Source: Apostichopus japonicus (taxonomy: Eukaryota > Echinodermata > Holothuroidea > Aspidochirotida > Stichopodidae). From it: a DNA stretch of 64,000 nucleotides. The stretch's first letter is position 1. Each line of letters opens with the position of its first letter. The translations under genes were made by a program, and so were the position numbers. Of the stretch, positions 22,779-34,512 are shown in pieces. The stretch spans positions 5,641,001 through 5,705,000 of the forward strand of contig NC_092579.1 of assembly GCF_037975245.1 (NCBI RefSeq). Direction: 5' to 3'. The notes under the pieces were generated by a model. That model was not told the origin of the DNA and searched no databases. It was given only the letters and a program-made list of their open reading frames with translations.

Positions 22779-23032
22779 TGCAGGATATGGTAGCTATTAT
22801 AGTATTCGCAATAGATTTTATTCATCATTCAATATCTTACAATATAGTTAGGTGTGAAATTCTCATGTTGTCCATAGCTTACAGTGCTTCATGTTATGAT
22901 CCGGATGTCCTCAGGCTTCCCTGACCCACACTCGACCTCTCAAACCTCACACACCTCTATATAGTTGACCCCGTTGGTATATGAGTTCTGAAAGATCATA
23001 AGTTCAGTCGCGGAGGTATCTCGGTAAGATTG

Positions 23033-23378
23033 CAGGGGCGTATACGTATAATTGCAGGAGAGGGGCCTGACTTTAACCCCCTCTCCAGAAGAAAATCATA
23101 GAGGACCAGCCCCTCCCCCTGATCCTGGCAGACAGCATATTACCACAAATCCTAGTATACAGTACATGAAAATATAATCATGTTTATGTGGTACAACCTA
23201 AGCAGTCGAAAATTCTTCAACATCGTTTCGAAAGGTCCAAAATATTGCATCAGTTTGCATCTAAGCATCCTCCATTTAACCAAAACTCTTCAAATGGGAT
23301 ATTATACCCCCTCCCCTGGAAGACTTAACAACTAAGCACCCCCCCCCCTAGCTTACCAAACAGGTGATTACGCCCCTG
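23033..23378. mobile_element. hAT-like MITE, CAGGGGCGTA ends
   Basis: The left end CAGGGGCGTATACG and the reverse-complemented right end CAGGGGCGTAATCA share a perfect 10-bp inverted terminus. The interior again has C-runs and a TTTGCATCTAAGCATCCTCC motif similar to the MITE at 16039 (TTGCATCTAAGGACCC). No clear 8-bp target duplication. Confidence 0.6.
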
Positions 23379-25200
23379 AATAGTTAGTACGTGTTTCTTT
23401 ACTAGTTCTTGTATTCCCATTGCAAACTATTGAAATATAACAATATTGCATTTGGAGAGGGCGATACGTCTAAGTTGACCTTGATAAAGCATACTACTTT
23501 CAAAAATTTCGTTCAAATTCTTCAATCCAGCAATGATTGCTAATTTCTTTGTGGGCACACTCATTTTAAATGACATCGTCAACGTCACAGGTTTGGCGCT
23601 TTGCTCTAAGGTAGGTGTATACTTCCGTATTGTGTTCCTCGAGAACTGATTCCCCCTCCTCCTCGCTCCCCCTCACTACCCCTACCTCCCTCCCTCCCTC
23701 CACTCCCCATCCCACATTCCTCCTTACGTTCATTCCGGAAAAAAATAGGAAAAGGTATATACAGAAAATAGAATAAACAACATTTTTCTTTCCATGGTTT
23801 TATCAAAAAACACGTTACTTGTATGTATAATTCTTTCCAAATTAAAATAAAGTGCTACTCTACTATGTTACACCGAACACTATACCATTAAATTTTCTGT
23901 AATTTAAAATATGATCATGAAAATATTATTACGTTATACAAAATGGTAATAGTAAAGCTGCTTGTCTTGTCGCCATCAGCGTATGCACCTGTAAACAATT
24001 ACGTGTTACATGTAAGGAGGTATGAAATTATGCCATGCAGGCTAGAAGTGTTGTCATAGGGAATTTCCATTTTCAATCATTGGTTCGGTCGTAACATTCT
24101 AGATAAGGGGTTATTATGAAAATTGTCGAGCCCATTAATACGTAATGTGAGCTTATTTTTTTAACGATAATTGATTATATTAAATATACTAAATTTTGAA
24201 AGAATACTTTCAAAATAATTATAACAATACTGGAATAGCAAACTTTTGAATTAGCTTAATAAATTATTGATACCTGTGCACACGTGGTCTGCCGCAGAAG
24301 GAATTTCCGTTTCTAATAATAGCAAACATTTCTGCGGCCTTTGCTCTTTCATTTAAAAGCTCAAAGTGATCGTGTTCAAACACTCACTGCAGCAATGTAC
24401 ATCACTAATGTGAAATCCTCGCCAGCTACGTTCTTGTCAGTAAAGACCACCAATGTATCAAATTCGCAAGCGATTGTGACAGCAAGAACTTTGGTTATTT
24501 TTCTGTTCTTTGTGAAGACGAGGCTGATTATACTAGGTAAGAACAAGTTTCCTTTTTCTTTTTCATTTTCTTGACTCACATCCATCTAATCAAACTAAAA
24601 GTAATTTAATAAATCAAGACAAACATAGGCTATTGTACATAGAACATATGCTGCGCACCACATTAGAAAGCTATAGGCCTATGTTGAGATGATATAGGCT
24701 CCATATAGCATACAAAAGCATTGATTGTATAGGATTTTCATACTGCCTGCAGCAGAGATATTTTTCCGTGACATCTAGGTTATCCATTCTCTGTGAATGA
24801 AAATGAAATAGCCCACCAATTGTTTGTTCGTGACTTTATTTAGGCTAGGGTATATATATGTATTACATTAATTGTGGGCGATGTATGGGATATCACTTAT
24901 TCGGTTGGTGAATTATCCACGGATTGGTTATATCCAAGCAAGACGGCCGTCTTATACCGGTATACTATATGGTTACTAAGCATACATCGTCGAACACTCA
25001 AGGACACTGTGTGCACTACTGTGTAATTGAAAGACTGCCGGCTATACAGGTATAATTCCAGGCTTGGAAGCCCGATAAAAATACCAATGGGAAACATTGT
25101 GCAAATTTATATTTATGCTTACTATAGAAATATATTGGGGAAATTCCTTTACTATAAAACTGCAATTTGTTTGTTTGGTCAGATCTAACTTAGGCCACAT
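23379..25200. other. Intergenic, possible distal 5-prime UTR exon of the Toll-like receptor
   Basis: A TACTAG|GTAAGA donor consensus at 24536/24537 could pair with the acceptor at 28081 that precedes the receptor start codon. The upstream boundary is not defined and the association is speculative. Otherwise only short chance ORFs and a C-rich/CCCTC run near 23650-23710. Confidence 0.2.
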
Positions 25201-25204
25201 AAGA

Positions 25205-25300
25205 GTAGTAACTTATGAATGTGTAACTACTAATAATATAATAAATTACATTTATATAGCGTTTAATGCACTGGGTTTCAAAGCGTTTTACAAAGTAGGA
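25205..25300 (+). repeat. Dispersed-repeat fragment with ATTTATATAGCG motif
   Basis: AATAATATAATAAATTACATTTATATAGCG followed by CACTGGGTTTCAAAGCGTTTTACA is a pattern I associate with common interspersed repeats in marine invertebrates and vertebrates. A single copy here; family not assigned. Confidence 0.35.
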
Positions 25301-25459
25301 AAGAGACAAAGGACAATAAGGGGAAAAAAGAAACTAGGAATCAAAAAGAAATGTTTCAGTTGTCTCTTGAAAATAGAAAGGGAGGGAGAGTCACGTGAAA
25401 TGGGAGTTCTTTCCAAAGAGAAAGCGCAGCGACAGAAAAGGCATGCACGATCTCCATAA

Positions 25460-28060
25460 CGACATACTATTGTATTGCATTTATACCTACATGGTTATAC
25501 TGATCTTTGGTATGTCACCTTATAGATAGCCTACACATTAAACTGCCTGTTAGCATACAATACTTTGGAAATATTAAGTGGAGATTTCTGAAGTTTGATA
25601 GTCAAATTCAAAATGAAGTATTAAAAGATTTGACAAGAAGTATTTGACAATAATTAAGCTGCTATTCCATTTATGCGACAACATGGTAACATATCTAATG
25701 GGACAATTTTACATAAAAAGGGGGGGGGGTGCAAAATGGGAAAGGAGTGCGACAGTTGTAATCATGTTATAACGTATATGTTATCTTAATTTATATTCTG
25801 ACAATTTTATATATCAGGTGAAAATAATCTTAAAGGAACATTTCACATGTGTTAATTTCCAACCATTATCACTATATATAATGGGGCGTATATAGTCTGT
25901 AGCTCGGTAGAGGTGGAACTCTCGTTGCCCCTGTGTAAATTATTTGGTAAATTGTATTTCGTATAAGCCTATGGCTCCAAGAAGCTCCACTCAAATAAAT
26001 GATTAAATATAGTTCTGTTGATTTCAAGATGATTTATTCCGTGAGTATTTAGTCCTTGGCAATTATACAAGTTCAATTAAACGTTGTAAACTTACTTCCA
26101 GATACTGATTGGAAACAATAATAGGTATAAAATTATTTGGCTATAATATACTAATCGTGAGTACTGGATGATGCTTTTGGTCACACATGATGGGGCATCT
26201 GATCAATGATTGGTTCAATATTACCTATAGTTCGGAACATCATTAATATTCATCAAATTTATCAATGAATGAATTAATCATGAGTAAGAAATAAAACAAC
26301 ACGTGGTCCTACTTTTTGGTTATGTTTTCTACGGTCTGAAAATAAGGGGTCCTAACCTAACCTAAAATGGACCGAACAATTTCTAATGTATTTCTTTATT
26401 TGGAAACCGTGGGAATTAACGTAACGAGGGGGAAACTTGAAGATCAAAAGTGCAAAGGTTTAAAGACCAAGCAGGAGTTTGATAGGAACTTAAGGAAGGC
26501 TTAATATCACGCCACGGCACTATACCCGGCCTAGAGAACAATAAAGAGCAACTCTCCCCACTACCAACTAAATATATTTCCACTTGGTTAGGGAGAATAT
26601 GTTTTAACTGTAATTCCCAGCGCTAACACATGAGGACATGAACAAGTCTATAAATGACACCGCAGACTCTCCAACATTGCTTCAATTAAGTTAAGATATT
26701 TCCTTTGTTCACAATACGGTATTATCCTTAACAGAGGTGGTCATTGACGTCATAATAATAACGAAGTTTCTATTACCCAGTAATTACCTGAAACTTATTG
26801 TCAAAGGTAGTAATGCCACTACTTACTTTCACATTTGAACTTTTAAACGGTAGGGAACTTATTAAGAAGTTCTACTTTCAAGTGACCATATATGTAGTAT
26901 GTCATTATTATGATATGTAAAGGAAATACACACAAAGTAGAACTCCTGATATTTTTTCAATTCTAGGCACTTATACAGAGAATCAGTGACAGGTCAAATT
27001 GAGTAATGGATAAGAGGTTTAATGTCACCCATAATTGGATGGTTTATGGATAGATTGTAAACAAACTAATTCCATTTGACAAATAGACACCTGTTGTGGA
27101 GTATCAATATAAGGATATAACAGTTATGACACAAAATGGCAGCCCCTTCTTCTCCTGGCATGAACATGAACATGAAAGCACGATACCTCTCAAACGGGGA
27201 CAGATACTGTTTGGCTTTTTGATGGAGCCGTTCATCATATGCATCCCAATGACACAGCCTATTATATGGCAGAATACGGTAATTTCGCGTGTCCCCTAAA
27301 ATATGCGTACTGTGTTTATACATGCATATATTATATTACTGGCACCGATGGACACTGGATATATGTTGTTGTGTTCGTTGGTCAAATTGCAACAACCTTT
27401 CTCAACCACAATTTGAATCTACAAAGCCTTAACGAAAACAGCAAAAATTCCCACAGAGAAACAAGAAAACATCACTTTTGTATTCTGAGACACGTTCGTC
27501 GATTATTTCATTCAATTTAGCGGAATTATACATGTAAACGTCAACGCATGCGGGGAAAATACCGAACTTTACAAGTATAAATGTACTGTATTTACGGTGG
27601 AAGATGCATGGTCAAAACAGTAAATGAAATCACATTGCTATAAGGGATAGCACTTAAAATTAACCAAATCAGCAAGATCATCATCAATGCTATCCTTTAC
27701 ATGCACATTTATCGCGAATTTACCGTATACCATCATATATTCAAAGATCATTTTGGGTTGTACATCTCCTTCACTTGTAAAAAAAAAAAATGAATGTAAT
27801 AATCAGCAGTTATTTTTACGACGCTTAAGCGACCACAAATGTGGGAGAAACCCGCTAGGGCTCATGGATTTTAACTTACACGTCGGGTGGCTTCCACGAT
27901 TCAACATTTTACTCAAATTTGGAATCTTGGAATATCATAACTATCGAAGAATTACCTGCACTTAAAGTTTTCTATTTTTTAACAAACACTTAACTTTCAC
28001 AGTGTCTGTACTAAAGTTCATCCTGTAATGGCTTGTAACTCTAGCATATTTTGTTGATTT
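25460..28060. other. Region upstream of the Toll-like receptor, no feature supported
   Basis: About 2.6 kb of AT-rich DNA without a recognisable gene. A run of G occurs near 25721. Promoter elements for the receptor may lie here but I cannot identify any. Confidence 0.35.
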
Positions 28061-28065
28061 GTTGT

Positions 28066-28081
28066 CATTTATCTCTTCCAG
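28066..28081 (+). promoter_or_regulatory. Likely 5-prime UTR splice acceptor of the Toll-like receptor
   Basis: TTTATCTCTTCCAG is a strong pyrimidine-tract acceptor ending at 28081, 27 bases before the first ATG of the receptor ORF. It implies a non-coding first exon upstream and a single coding exon, a common arrangement in TLR genes. Confidence 0.5.
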
Positions 28082-28108
28082 CTTGATCAACTAGTAAACT
28101 CTGGTAAC

Positions 28109-30784
28109 ATGTGGGTAACTCTGCCAATGTCCAAGATGGATGAATCATTCCGCTGCTCATATTTTCTGGTCTTGCTGTTGTTAACCACATCGACAGCGAT
28201 CATGGGGAACTCTGTCAAAAGTGAATTTCCGGAAGCTCTTAGCAGTCCTGCAGAAACTACTTCCTGTAGTAACATGGTGGATGGTAAGGTGGATTGCAGT
28301 CACCGAGGCTTGACGGCTGTTCCAAAGAATATACCAACAACTGTCCGAATTCTGGATCTAAGTCATAATAAGTTAAGCACGGTAACCCCAGATGCGTTCG
28401 ATGGTCTAAAGAAGCTTCAGATACTTAGCCTCTCATATAACACAATATCAAGAAAATCGATCGTGATGGAGTTGTTCAAGGACTTGGCAAACTTGGAGGA
28501 GCTCTACTTAAATCACAACCAGGTTAACAAATTTTATGAAAATGTCTTTACCAATCTAGGAAATTTAAAAATCTTAGATTTGTCAGACATGAATAATGGA
28601 ATCGTAAAACCAATTCCAAGAGAAGTCTTTGCACCGTTGAAGTCACTTACTGATTTGAGATTGAATAATGATCTTCTACCCTCCTTCAACTTCCTTCCAG
28701 AAGGAGCGTTACCAAAACTTCAGAAGTTGGAGTTAGCGCGAAACGGAATTTCTATCATCGCCGAAGGGGATTTTAAATACTTAGAAGGGACCAGTATTGA
28801 TAATTTAGACCTATCCGGAAATGACCTCACTAGTATAGATCCCTCTTGCTTTTCAGGTTTGAAATTATTAAATTTTATTAATCTTAAACAAGCAATCCAC
28901 AGTGAAGATGCAATTGCCCAAGTTGGGACTGCATTGAAAGAAGTCCACGTGACCAATATGAGCCTCTCAATGATCGGTTTAACAAACCTAACCGATGATA
29001 CATTTAATACGTTTGAAGGAGTTCCGCTTGAAGCGTTGGATTTGTCCTTAAACAATATCAGCCACATTGCTGGTGCACCCTTCCAATATTTGACCCAACT
29101 TGGGGAAATTAATTTGTACAAGAACTTTATCTCCAACATCGGTCCAGATGCCTTTAGTCATCTCGGGAATCTGAGAACCCTTGATCTTTCTAATAACTCC
29201 TTGACCAAACTCAACGAAACTACTTTCCAGAGTTTGACAGAATCAGTTCTGCGAGTACTATATTTGGAAATAAACCGCATTGAAACCATCAAGGCTGGTA
29301 CTTTTCATGGTTTGGGTCAGCTTGAGTTTTTAAAATTATCTAGAAACCGACTGACACAAACAATTTTAGGCCCGGAATTGGAAGGGATGCCTAAATTGAA
29401 AATTCTGGATCTTGGACTCAACAATGACATTTCCATCGGTGAGGATGCTTTCGCAAACGTCACGTCCTTAACAAAATTGTACTTGAACGTGATTGGATTA
29501 AAAACCATGATGGCGGGAAAGTCTCCTTTTCGACATCTGGTGAACTTGGAAATGCTCGATCTTAGCAACAACTCAATGAGTCGTATACTGGCGCCAGATG
29601 TCTTCAAAAGTCTTACCAAACTACAGGTATTATATCTACAACACAATAATTTGTACCACCTATGGGAGGACTCTCAGACACCTGTGGATTTTCTAACAGG
29701 TTTGACATCATTGCGGAAAGCCGATTTATCTTATAACGGATTTCATAAGATACCAGATGGTGCTTTTAAGAATACAACTCGTTTGCAGATTCTTCTTTTA
29801 GCACGCAACCAAATTGCCAATTTGACATCGTCATCTTTTGAAGGATTATCTTCCTTACGTGAACTACAATTGCATCATAATAACTTAAATGTTATCAAGG
29901 AGACCAGTTTTCATCCATTCCTGGAAAGCCTTCAGTCTCTGAGCATTAAAGAAAACCCGTGGCTGTGCAACTGTGAGTTGGAGTGGTTCCGCAAATGGAT
30001 TGATAAAACTGACGTCAACATCACCGATCTTGGAAAGACGACATGTGCGGACCCCCGAGGTACCTCCTTGCTTGATTTCTGGCCAAGTCCCTATGTCTGT
30101 GATGGAAAATTACGCCCAATGTACTATTACATAATTGGTGGCAGTGTTCTATCTGCCTTGCTTCTTGTGCTACTTCTTTGGTGTTGTCGCTGGCGTATCA
30201 GATACTGTTTACTGAGAGGCAGAGCTAGGCAGCGTTATCGGCGACGGGATGGGTACCGCATACTTCCGGGGAGAGATTCCGCTTACGAGTCTGATGTCTT
30301 CATATCTTACAGCAGCCTAGATAAAGGTTGGGTTGAAGGTATCCTCAGGCCGCAGTTGGATGGTACCGGAGCCGACCAAGAACGCTTCCATATCAATATT
30401 CATGATGAAACCTTTGTCGCCGGTGAGTCCATTATCGAGAACATCACCGGCGCTATCGATACCAGTCGAAAGACACTCTGTATCATCTCGAGAAATTACC
30501 TGGCAAGTAATTGGTGTAAATACGAACACGATGTAGCGATGTTTAAGCACTTTGGTGATAGAAAATGTCTTATTTTGATCCGTTTGGATGACGTCAACAA
30601 CAGTGAGCTTAAACAGCACGACCTTATCTACCAGGTAACTCAGCAAGATACGTACCTCAAGTGGCCAGGCGAGAGGGCCTCGTCCATTGAAAAGAAAGTA
30701 TTTTGGGAAAAGTTGAAGGAGGCTGTCGCCAAAAGAGAGGCGCCGAGATGTGGTAGTGGTTGTTGCTGCTGCTGCTGTTGTTAA
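28109..30784 (+). CDS. Toll-like receptor, single coding exon
   Basis: A type I membrane receptor of 891 aa if started at 28109. In-frame ATGs at 28127 and 28136 are alternatives, and the third has the best context (AAGATGG) and gives a compact signal peptide (SYFLVLLLLTTSTAI). Order: LRRNT-like cysteine pair near residues 52-63, leucine-rich repeats from about 75 to 610, one LRRCT (NPWLCNCELEWFRKWI, about 615-665), transmembrane helix about 672-695, then a TIR domain from about 726 to 875. TIR box 1 is YESDVFISYSS, the BB-loop region is HDETFVAGESIIENI, then NWCKYEHD, and box 3 is the FWEKL segment. A single LRRCT makes it vertebrate-type (single cysteine cluster). The family senses microbial ligands and signals through MyD88-type adaptors; ligand unknown. 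Oddities: alanine where the BB-loop proline is expected, and a C-terminus of CGSG plus seven cysteines. Possible poly(A) signals: ATTAAA near 31177, AATAAA near 31438. Confidence 0.96.
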   Translation: MWVTLPMSKMDESFRCSYFLVLLLLTTSTAIMGNSVKSEFPEALSSPAETTSCSNMVDGKVDCSHRGLTAVPKNIPTTVRILDLSHNKLSTVTPDAFDGLKKLQILSLSYNTISRKSIVMELFKDLANLEELYLNHNQVNKFYENVFTNLGNLKILDLSDMNNGIVKPIPREVFAPLKSLTDLRLNNDLLPSFNFLPEGALPKLQKLELARNGISIIAEGDFKYLEGTSIDNLDLSGNDLTSIDPSCFSGLKLLNFINLKQAIHSEDAIAQVGTALKEVHVTNMSLSMIGLTNLTDDTFNTFEGVPLEALDLSLNNISHIAGAPFQYLTQLGEINLYKNFISNIGPDAFSHLGNLRTLDLSNNSLTKLNETTFQSLTESVLRVLYLEINRIETIKAGTFHGLGQLEFLKLSRNRLTQTILGPELEGMPKLKILDLGLNNDISIGEDAFANVTSLTKLYLNVIGLKTMMAGKSPFRHLVNLEMLDLSNNSMSRILAPDVFKSLTKLQVLYLQHNNLYHLWEDSQTPVDFLTGLTSLRKADLSYNGFHKIPDGAFKNTTRLQILLLARNQIANLTSSSFEGLSSLRELQLHHNNLNVIKETSFHPFLESLQSLSIKENPWLCNCELEWFRKWIDKTDVNITDLGKTTCADPRGTSLLDFWPSPYVCDGKLRPMYYYIIGGSVLSALLLVLLLWCCRWRIRYCLLRGRARQRYRRRDGYRILPGRDSAYESDVFISYSSLDKGWVEGILRPQLDGTGADQERFHINIHDETFVAGESIIENITGAIDTSRKTLCIISRNYLASNWCKYEHDVAMFKHFGDRKCLILIRLDDVNNSELKQHDLIYQVTQQDTYLKWPGERASSIEKKVFWEKLKEAVAKREAPRCGSGCCCCCCC

Positions 30785-30966
30785 CATGTATAAACAGCCT
30801 CGCTTGTTTTGCTTGTCAAAATTTAAGAAAAACATGATGATGACGTAATTGGTGTAGGTCTTCTATTTCCGTTTTAGCATGACTACCATGCAACATATGT
30901 AGCTTACCTACAGCCTATACCTATTGTGTATATAAGCATATGGTAATATTACCATACTAAGGATTA

Positions 30967-30969
<3 letters not shown>

Positions 30970-31024
<55 letters not shown>
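30970..31024. repeat. (TA)n microsatellite
   Basis: About 27 perfect TA units roughly 190 bases downstream of the Toll-like receptor stop codon, probably in its 3-prime UTR or just beyond. Confidence 0.97.
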
Positions 31025-31026
<2 letters not shown>

Positions 31027-32678
31027 TCTGAAGAAGTGAAGACAAGTTGTCACGGCCGGAGCGCATTGAGTCTAAGTTGAGGGATGCTTTGTATCCTTTC
31101 AGGGGAAAACCTTTGCATTTTGCACTATTATTTTGGCATTATTGATACAATTATTTGCTTTCCCTCAATGTAACTATTAAAGTTTCAGTGTTGTGTGCTT
31201 TATTTTCTGATTTAAATTTGATTTATTATACTTCCGTTTCATTTGACGCTTCCCACAGTTAAACAGTGAAAGCAAAGCATGTTTTGATTTTTTTTTATAT
31301 TATTATCAAGTAAGTATGTCAACGAACATCAAAATGATTAGAGCTGAAATGTCATTTGAGTTCTCTGAAGAATTGTTAACTTAATGGAATAAGGAACGAA
31401 TGAATTCTGTTTAATGAAATTTCGACGTTCAAGTTTGAATAAATATTGCAAACTACAAACTTTCCATTCTTCATAAACAAGTTGTGACATCACTTACTCT
31501 GAAATTTTGTAACAATGATTTCCAACAGATGAAAGAAACAAACAATTTGATAAAGCTCGATGTGCGTGTAATGTGGTTGGGGTTGGGGCAGTTGGTGCGT
31601 GGTGACCATAAATGAGAAACATTCTAAAAAAAAATCTAAGTAATACCTCTTTGTGGCATGTACTTGAAAATCGCTTCCATTGAATCGCTGCAGATAACAA
31701 GTAATATTTGAAACTGATTTTGCATCTGAAGGTTTTTCCTCTAAGACTTCATGACCTCAGTCAACAACAGCTTAACCCCTCCCCACTCCCACCTCCCCTT
31801 GTTCATTAGAAATATGCTACTTTTGCTCTGATGTGTGCGCGTGACTCCATTGAAGTAGTGGTATAGTTGATACAAGTCAACTTTTGGATAACAAAATAGA
31901 GGGCGGAATTGGGAGTGTCACTCTTCTTTTGGAAATAAAAATTAGGATTTCAAAGTCAACTGTTTGCGCAAAGCGATGCAATATGTTACTCGCAAAAATA
32001 GTTTTTCGAGCGCAGTACGTCAGTGCTGTAAATGATTAACATCGCACTTTTCTCTGTATTTCATTTTATTTCATTATATATTTGATCCAATCAAAAAGCA
32101 GTATACAAACAACAAAGTACGAAAACACAAAGCGGATCAGGATGTACAAAAGGAAACCAAATTCCTGTAGCCCGGAGGCCTGTGCACCCTTACAATAAGA
32201 GACTTTGAACTAAAATAAATATATAATATTCACAAATAAACCATAAGAAATATAAGAATTAAAAATGACAAATTACACATGTAATAAAGCTAAGAAATAT
32301 TCCTTAATATTGAACACAAATGACTGGTAAGAACCACCACACAAGACTAAATTCCTGGTCTCAGGGGTTCATTCCAAATCCTAGGAAATTGGTTAAAAAA
32401 AATCATTTTTAAAACATTTGTTCTTGCAAAAGCATGATTAAAAAGTAAATTATCAGTGTGGCGGGAATTTACAGTGATGTTTACAATATAGCAGGACAAG
32501 AAAATTTACCCAAAAGGCACTTTGTAACAAAAAGAACCAAGAGAAGTTAATAACGATAAGTGAAAGAATACCAACTAAGAATACTTAAACGAGTACTACA
32601 CTCCATTTCTTGTCTCCTTTGTCCTCCTTTGTCCTAAAATAAAACGCACTCCTCTGGACCCCGCCAGTCTACCTTTAT
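31025..32678. other. Downstream of the Toll-like receptor, no gene seen
   Basis: The stretch after the TA tract (CATCTGAAGAAGTGAAGAC and the GGCCGGAGCG block) looks like the 3-prime end of a retroelement of a type often found next to (TA)n. This rests only on general resemblance. No coding content. Confidence 0.3.
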
Positions 32679-32880
32679 CAGGGGCGTATCCAGGATTTTC
32701 TAACCCGGGCGCGAATTACTATCTAAGCCGAGCGCCACCATCGGTTGGCGCGCAGCGTACAAGAAAATTTCTGGTTTTGATACCCCCCAGGCCCCAGATC
32801 ACCGGAAATGGCACTTCTCGTGCTTGAAAATGACGAACCAGATGCACACTTTTTGCCTGAGAACCAAGTATTTCCCAATA
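32679..32880 (+). mobile_element. GCGCCACC-family element, copy 2 (hAT-like left end)
   Basis: It starts CAGGGGCGTATCCAGG (hAT-like terminus) and contains the family core CTAAGCCGAGCGCCACCATC, GGTTGGCGCGCAGCGTACAAG and CCCAGATCACCGGAAATGGC. The right end is not defined. Confidence 0.6.
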
Positions 32881-33644
32881 GTTTTTTTTCCCATCCATAA
32901 CCTTTTTGTAGATTGTCACCAGTCACACATCATGTTCGACCTAATCGCATGTCCTGTGGGTCATTGCTTTTGTAGGTGATTCTACGGTCGCGGCCCACAA
33001 TACCCGTCAGCCCTACTTTTCAAGGTTTTAAGCGCATTCTTTGTTCAGACAACCAATATAGAAAAACCTCCTCCAACCCCTACCAGAGCGGTCAAAATTG
33101 CACGAGTAGAGGGAAGTGTGATGAAGAATGTTGGTCAGGGAATTTTCGAAAATTCAGATACAGTTAATTTAATATTAAAATAATATTAAAGCTTCTTATA
33201 ACGGCTATTATGAAACTTGGTTGAAGGAAATGAAAAAATAGCAGATAATTCCGAAACCGAACACTACATACATAGGCGTAGGAGGCAGGGGGGGGGGCTG
33301 GGCCCCTAATTCGCCATTACTAATGTAAAAGAGAGTTATGACATAATTGGACCTCCATACTTTTTGCTCCATCTGCATAAGACATTTCGTTGTTTACATT
33401 AGCATCCCGCGGTATACTGCGCAACTTTCACGGACTGTATACGTACACGGTGACATACGATGTAATAACCGATGCTTGCTTATATGATATTGGCATTAAC
33501 ATGTTGAACGCGCGCGGAGCGCGCGAAAATTTATGGTTATTTTTTTCGGGCAAGTCAGGCAGTTTTGAGGCTGTTCATCCTGGAACGCCATTTTCATGCT
33601 AAATGATATGATGAGATATCTGCTGTTTGCTTTACAAATTCGAA

Positions 33645-33850
33645 CAGGTGCGTAGCGAGGAATTTGGGAGGGAGTCAAATTATCTTAGCGTAGCGCCACC
33701 ATAATTTGGCGCGAAGCGTACAAGACAATTTTGGCCGAAAATGCCTCCCAGATCGCTGGAAATGGCACTCTTTTGTTGGCGCGAAGCGTACAAGCAAATT
33801 TTGGCCAAAGTGCCTCCCAGATCGCTGGAAATCACACTTCCTAGGCCTTG
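33645..33850 (+). mobile_element. GCGCCACC-family element, copy 3, with tandem-duplicated core
   Basis: It starts CAGGTGCGTAGCGAGG and carries CTTAGCGTAGCGCCACCATA followed by GGCGCGAAGCGTACAAG and CCCAGATCGCTGGAAAT. The last two blocks are repeated in tandem about 70 bases later (33779-33831). Confidence 0.6.
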
Positions 33851-34512
33851 TAAGTTGCATCTAAGTATTTTCTATTTTGAAATTACAAGCGATATCATAA
33901 AGAAACATGAAGGGGGGGGGGCGGTCGCCCCCTTCCCGAAATGCGTCATGTTCCCCGACGACTCGGTCGAGTTCGAGACAAGCCACAGTTGGTTTCATAG
34001 CACAATTCTACAATTTTTTAAGGCGTATATACACACACACGCGTTATAATAGACCATATATAGTATATATATATAGATCATTAGTGAGAGAGGAAAAATA
34101 GAAACGTCAAAAATGGAGTTGTCGGTGTAAGGGGTAGGGTGAGGCACACGCCCCCTTCGAAATCATTGATCCGTCACTGGCACCCTGTATATATAATAGG
34201 AATCAGCGCTGTAATGATGTCACTGTTCCTCTTTCTCTTCCCGGTGTCTTGGCGTTTTTCTTCTACTCCCTCCTTTCTCCTTTTTCTCTTTCTTCTTTTT
34301 CTTTTCCCTTCCTTCCTCTCCTCCTCCTCTTTTTCCCCCTCTGTTTTCCTTTTTTCTTCTTCTTTATTCTCTCCTTATTTTCTTACCCGGGGGGCGCGCC
34401 TGTTCATGAGTCAGATTCTGGGGTCCCCAGGCAGGTAAGCCATAATCTAAAACAGGGACCACCAAGGATTTAAAAAGCATAAGGCGAACCGTGCTGCTCA
34501 GACCAGCTGGAA
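33851..34512. other. Repeat-rich intergenic DNA, long pyrimidine tract
   Basis: G-run near 33911, a short (CA)n near 34031, and an almost pure C/T tract at about 34225-34380 that gives spurious serine/phenylalanine-rich ORFs. No gene. Confidence 0.5.

Noticed and set aside
30317..30835. 172-codon ORF on minus opposite the Toll-like receptor TIR domain
   Set aside because: It is antisense to a well-supported coding region, has no recognisable domain, and threonine runs come from the cysteine codon repeat.
31025..31080. Possible hammerhead ribozyme after the (TA)n tract (CTGAAGA motif)
   Set aside because: The CUGANGA box is present, but I could not find the paired CGAAA box and closing stems at workable spacing.
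34139..34473. Ser/Phe-rich ORFs near 34.2-34.5 kb
   Set aside because: Translation of a long C/T tract; low complexity and no domain.
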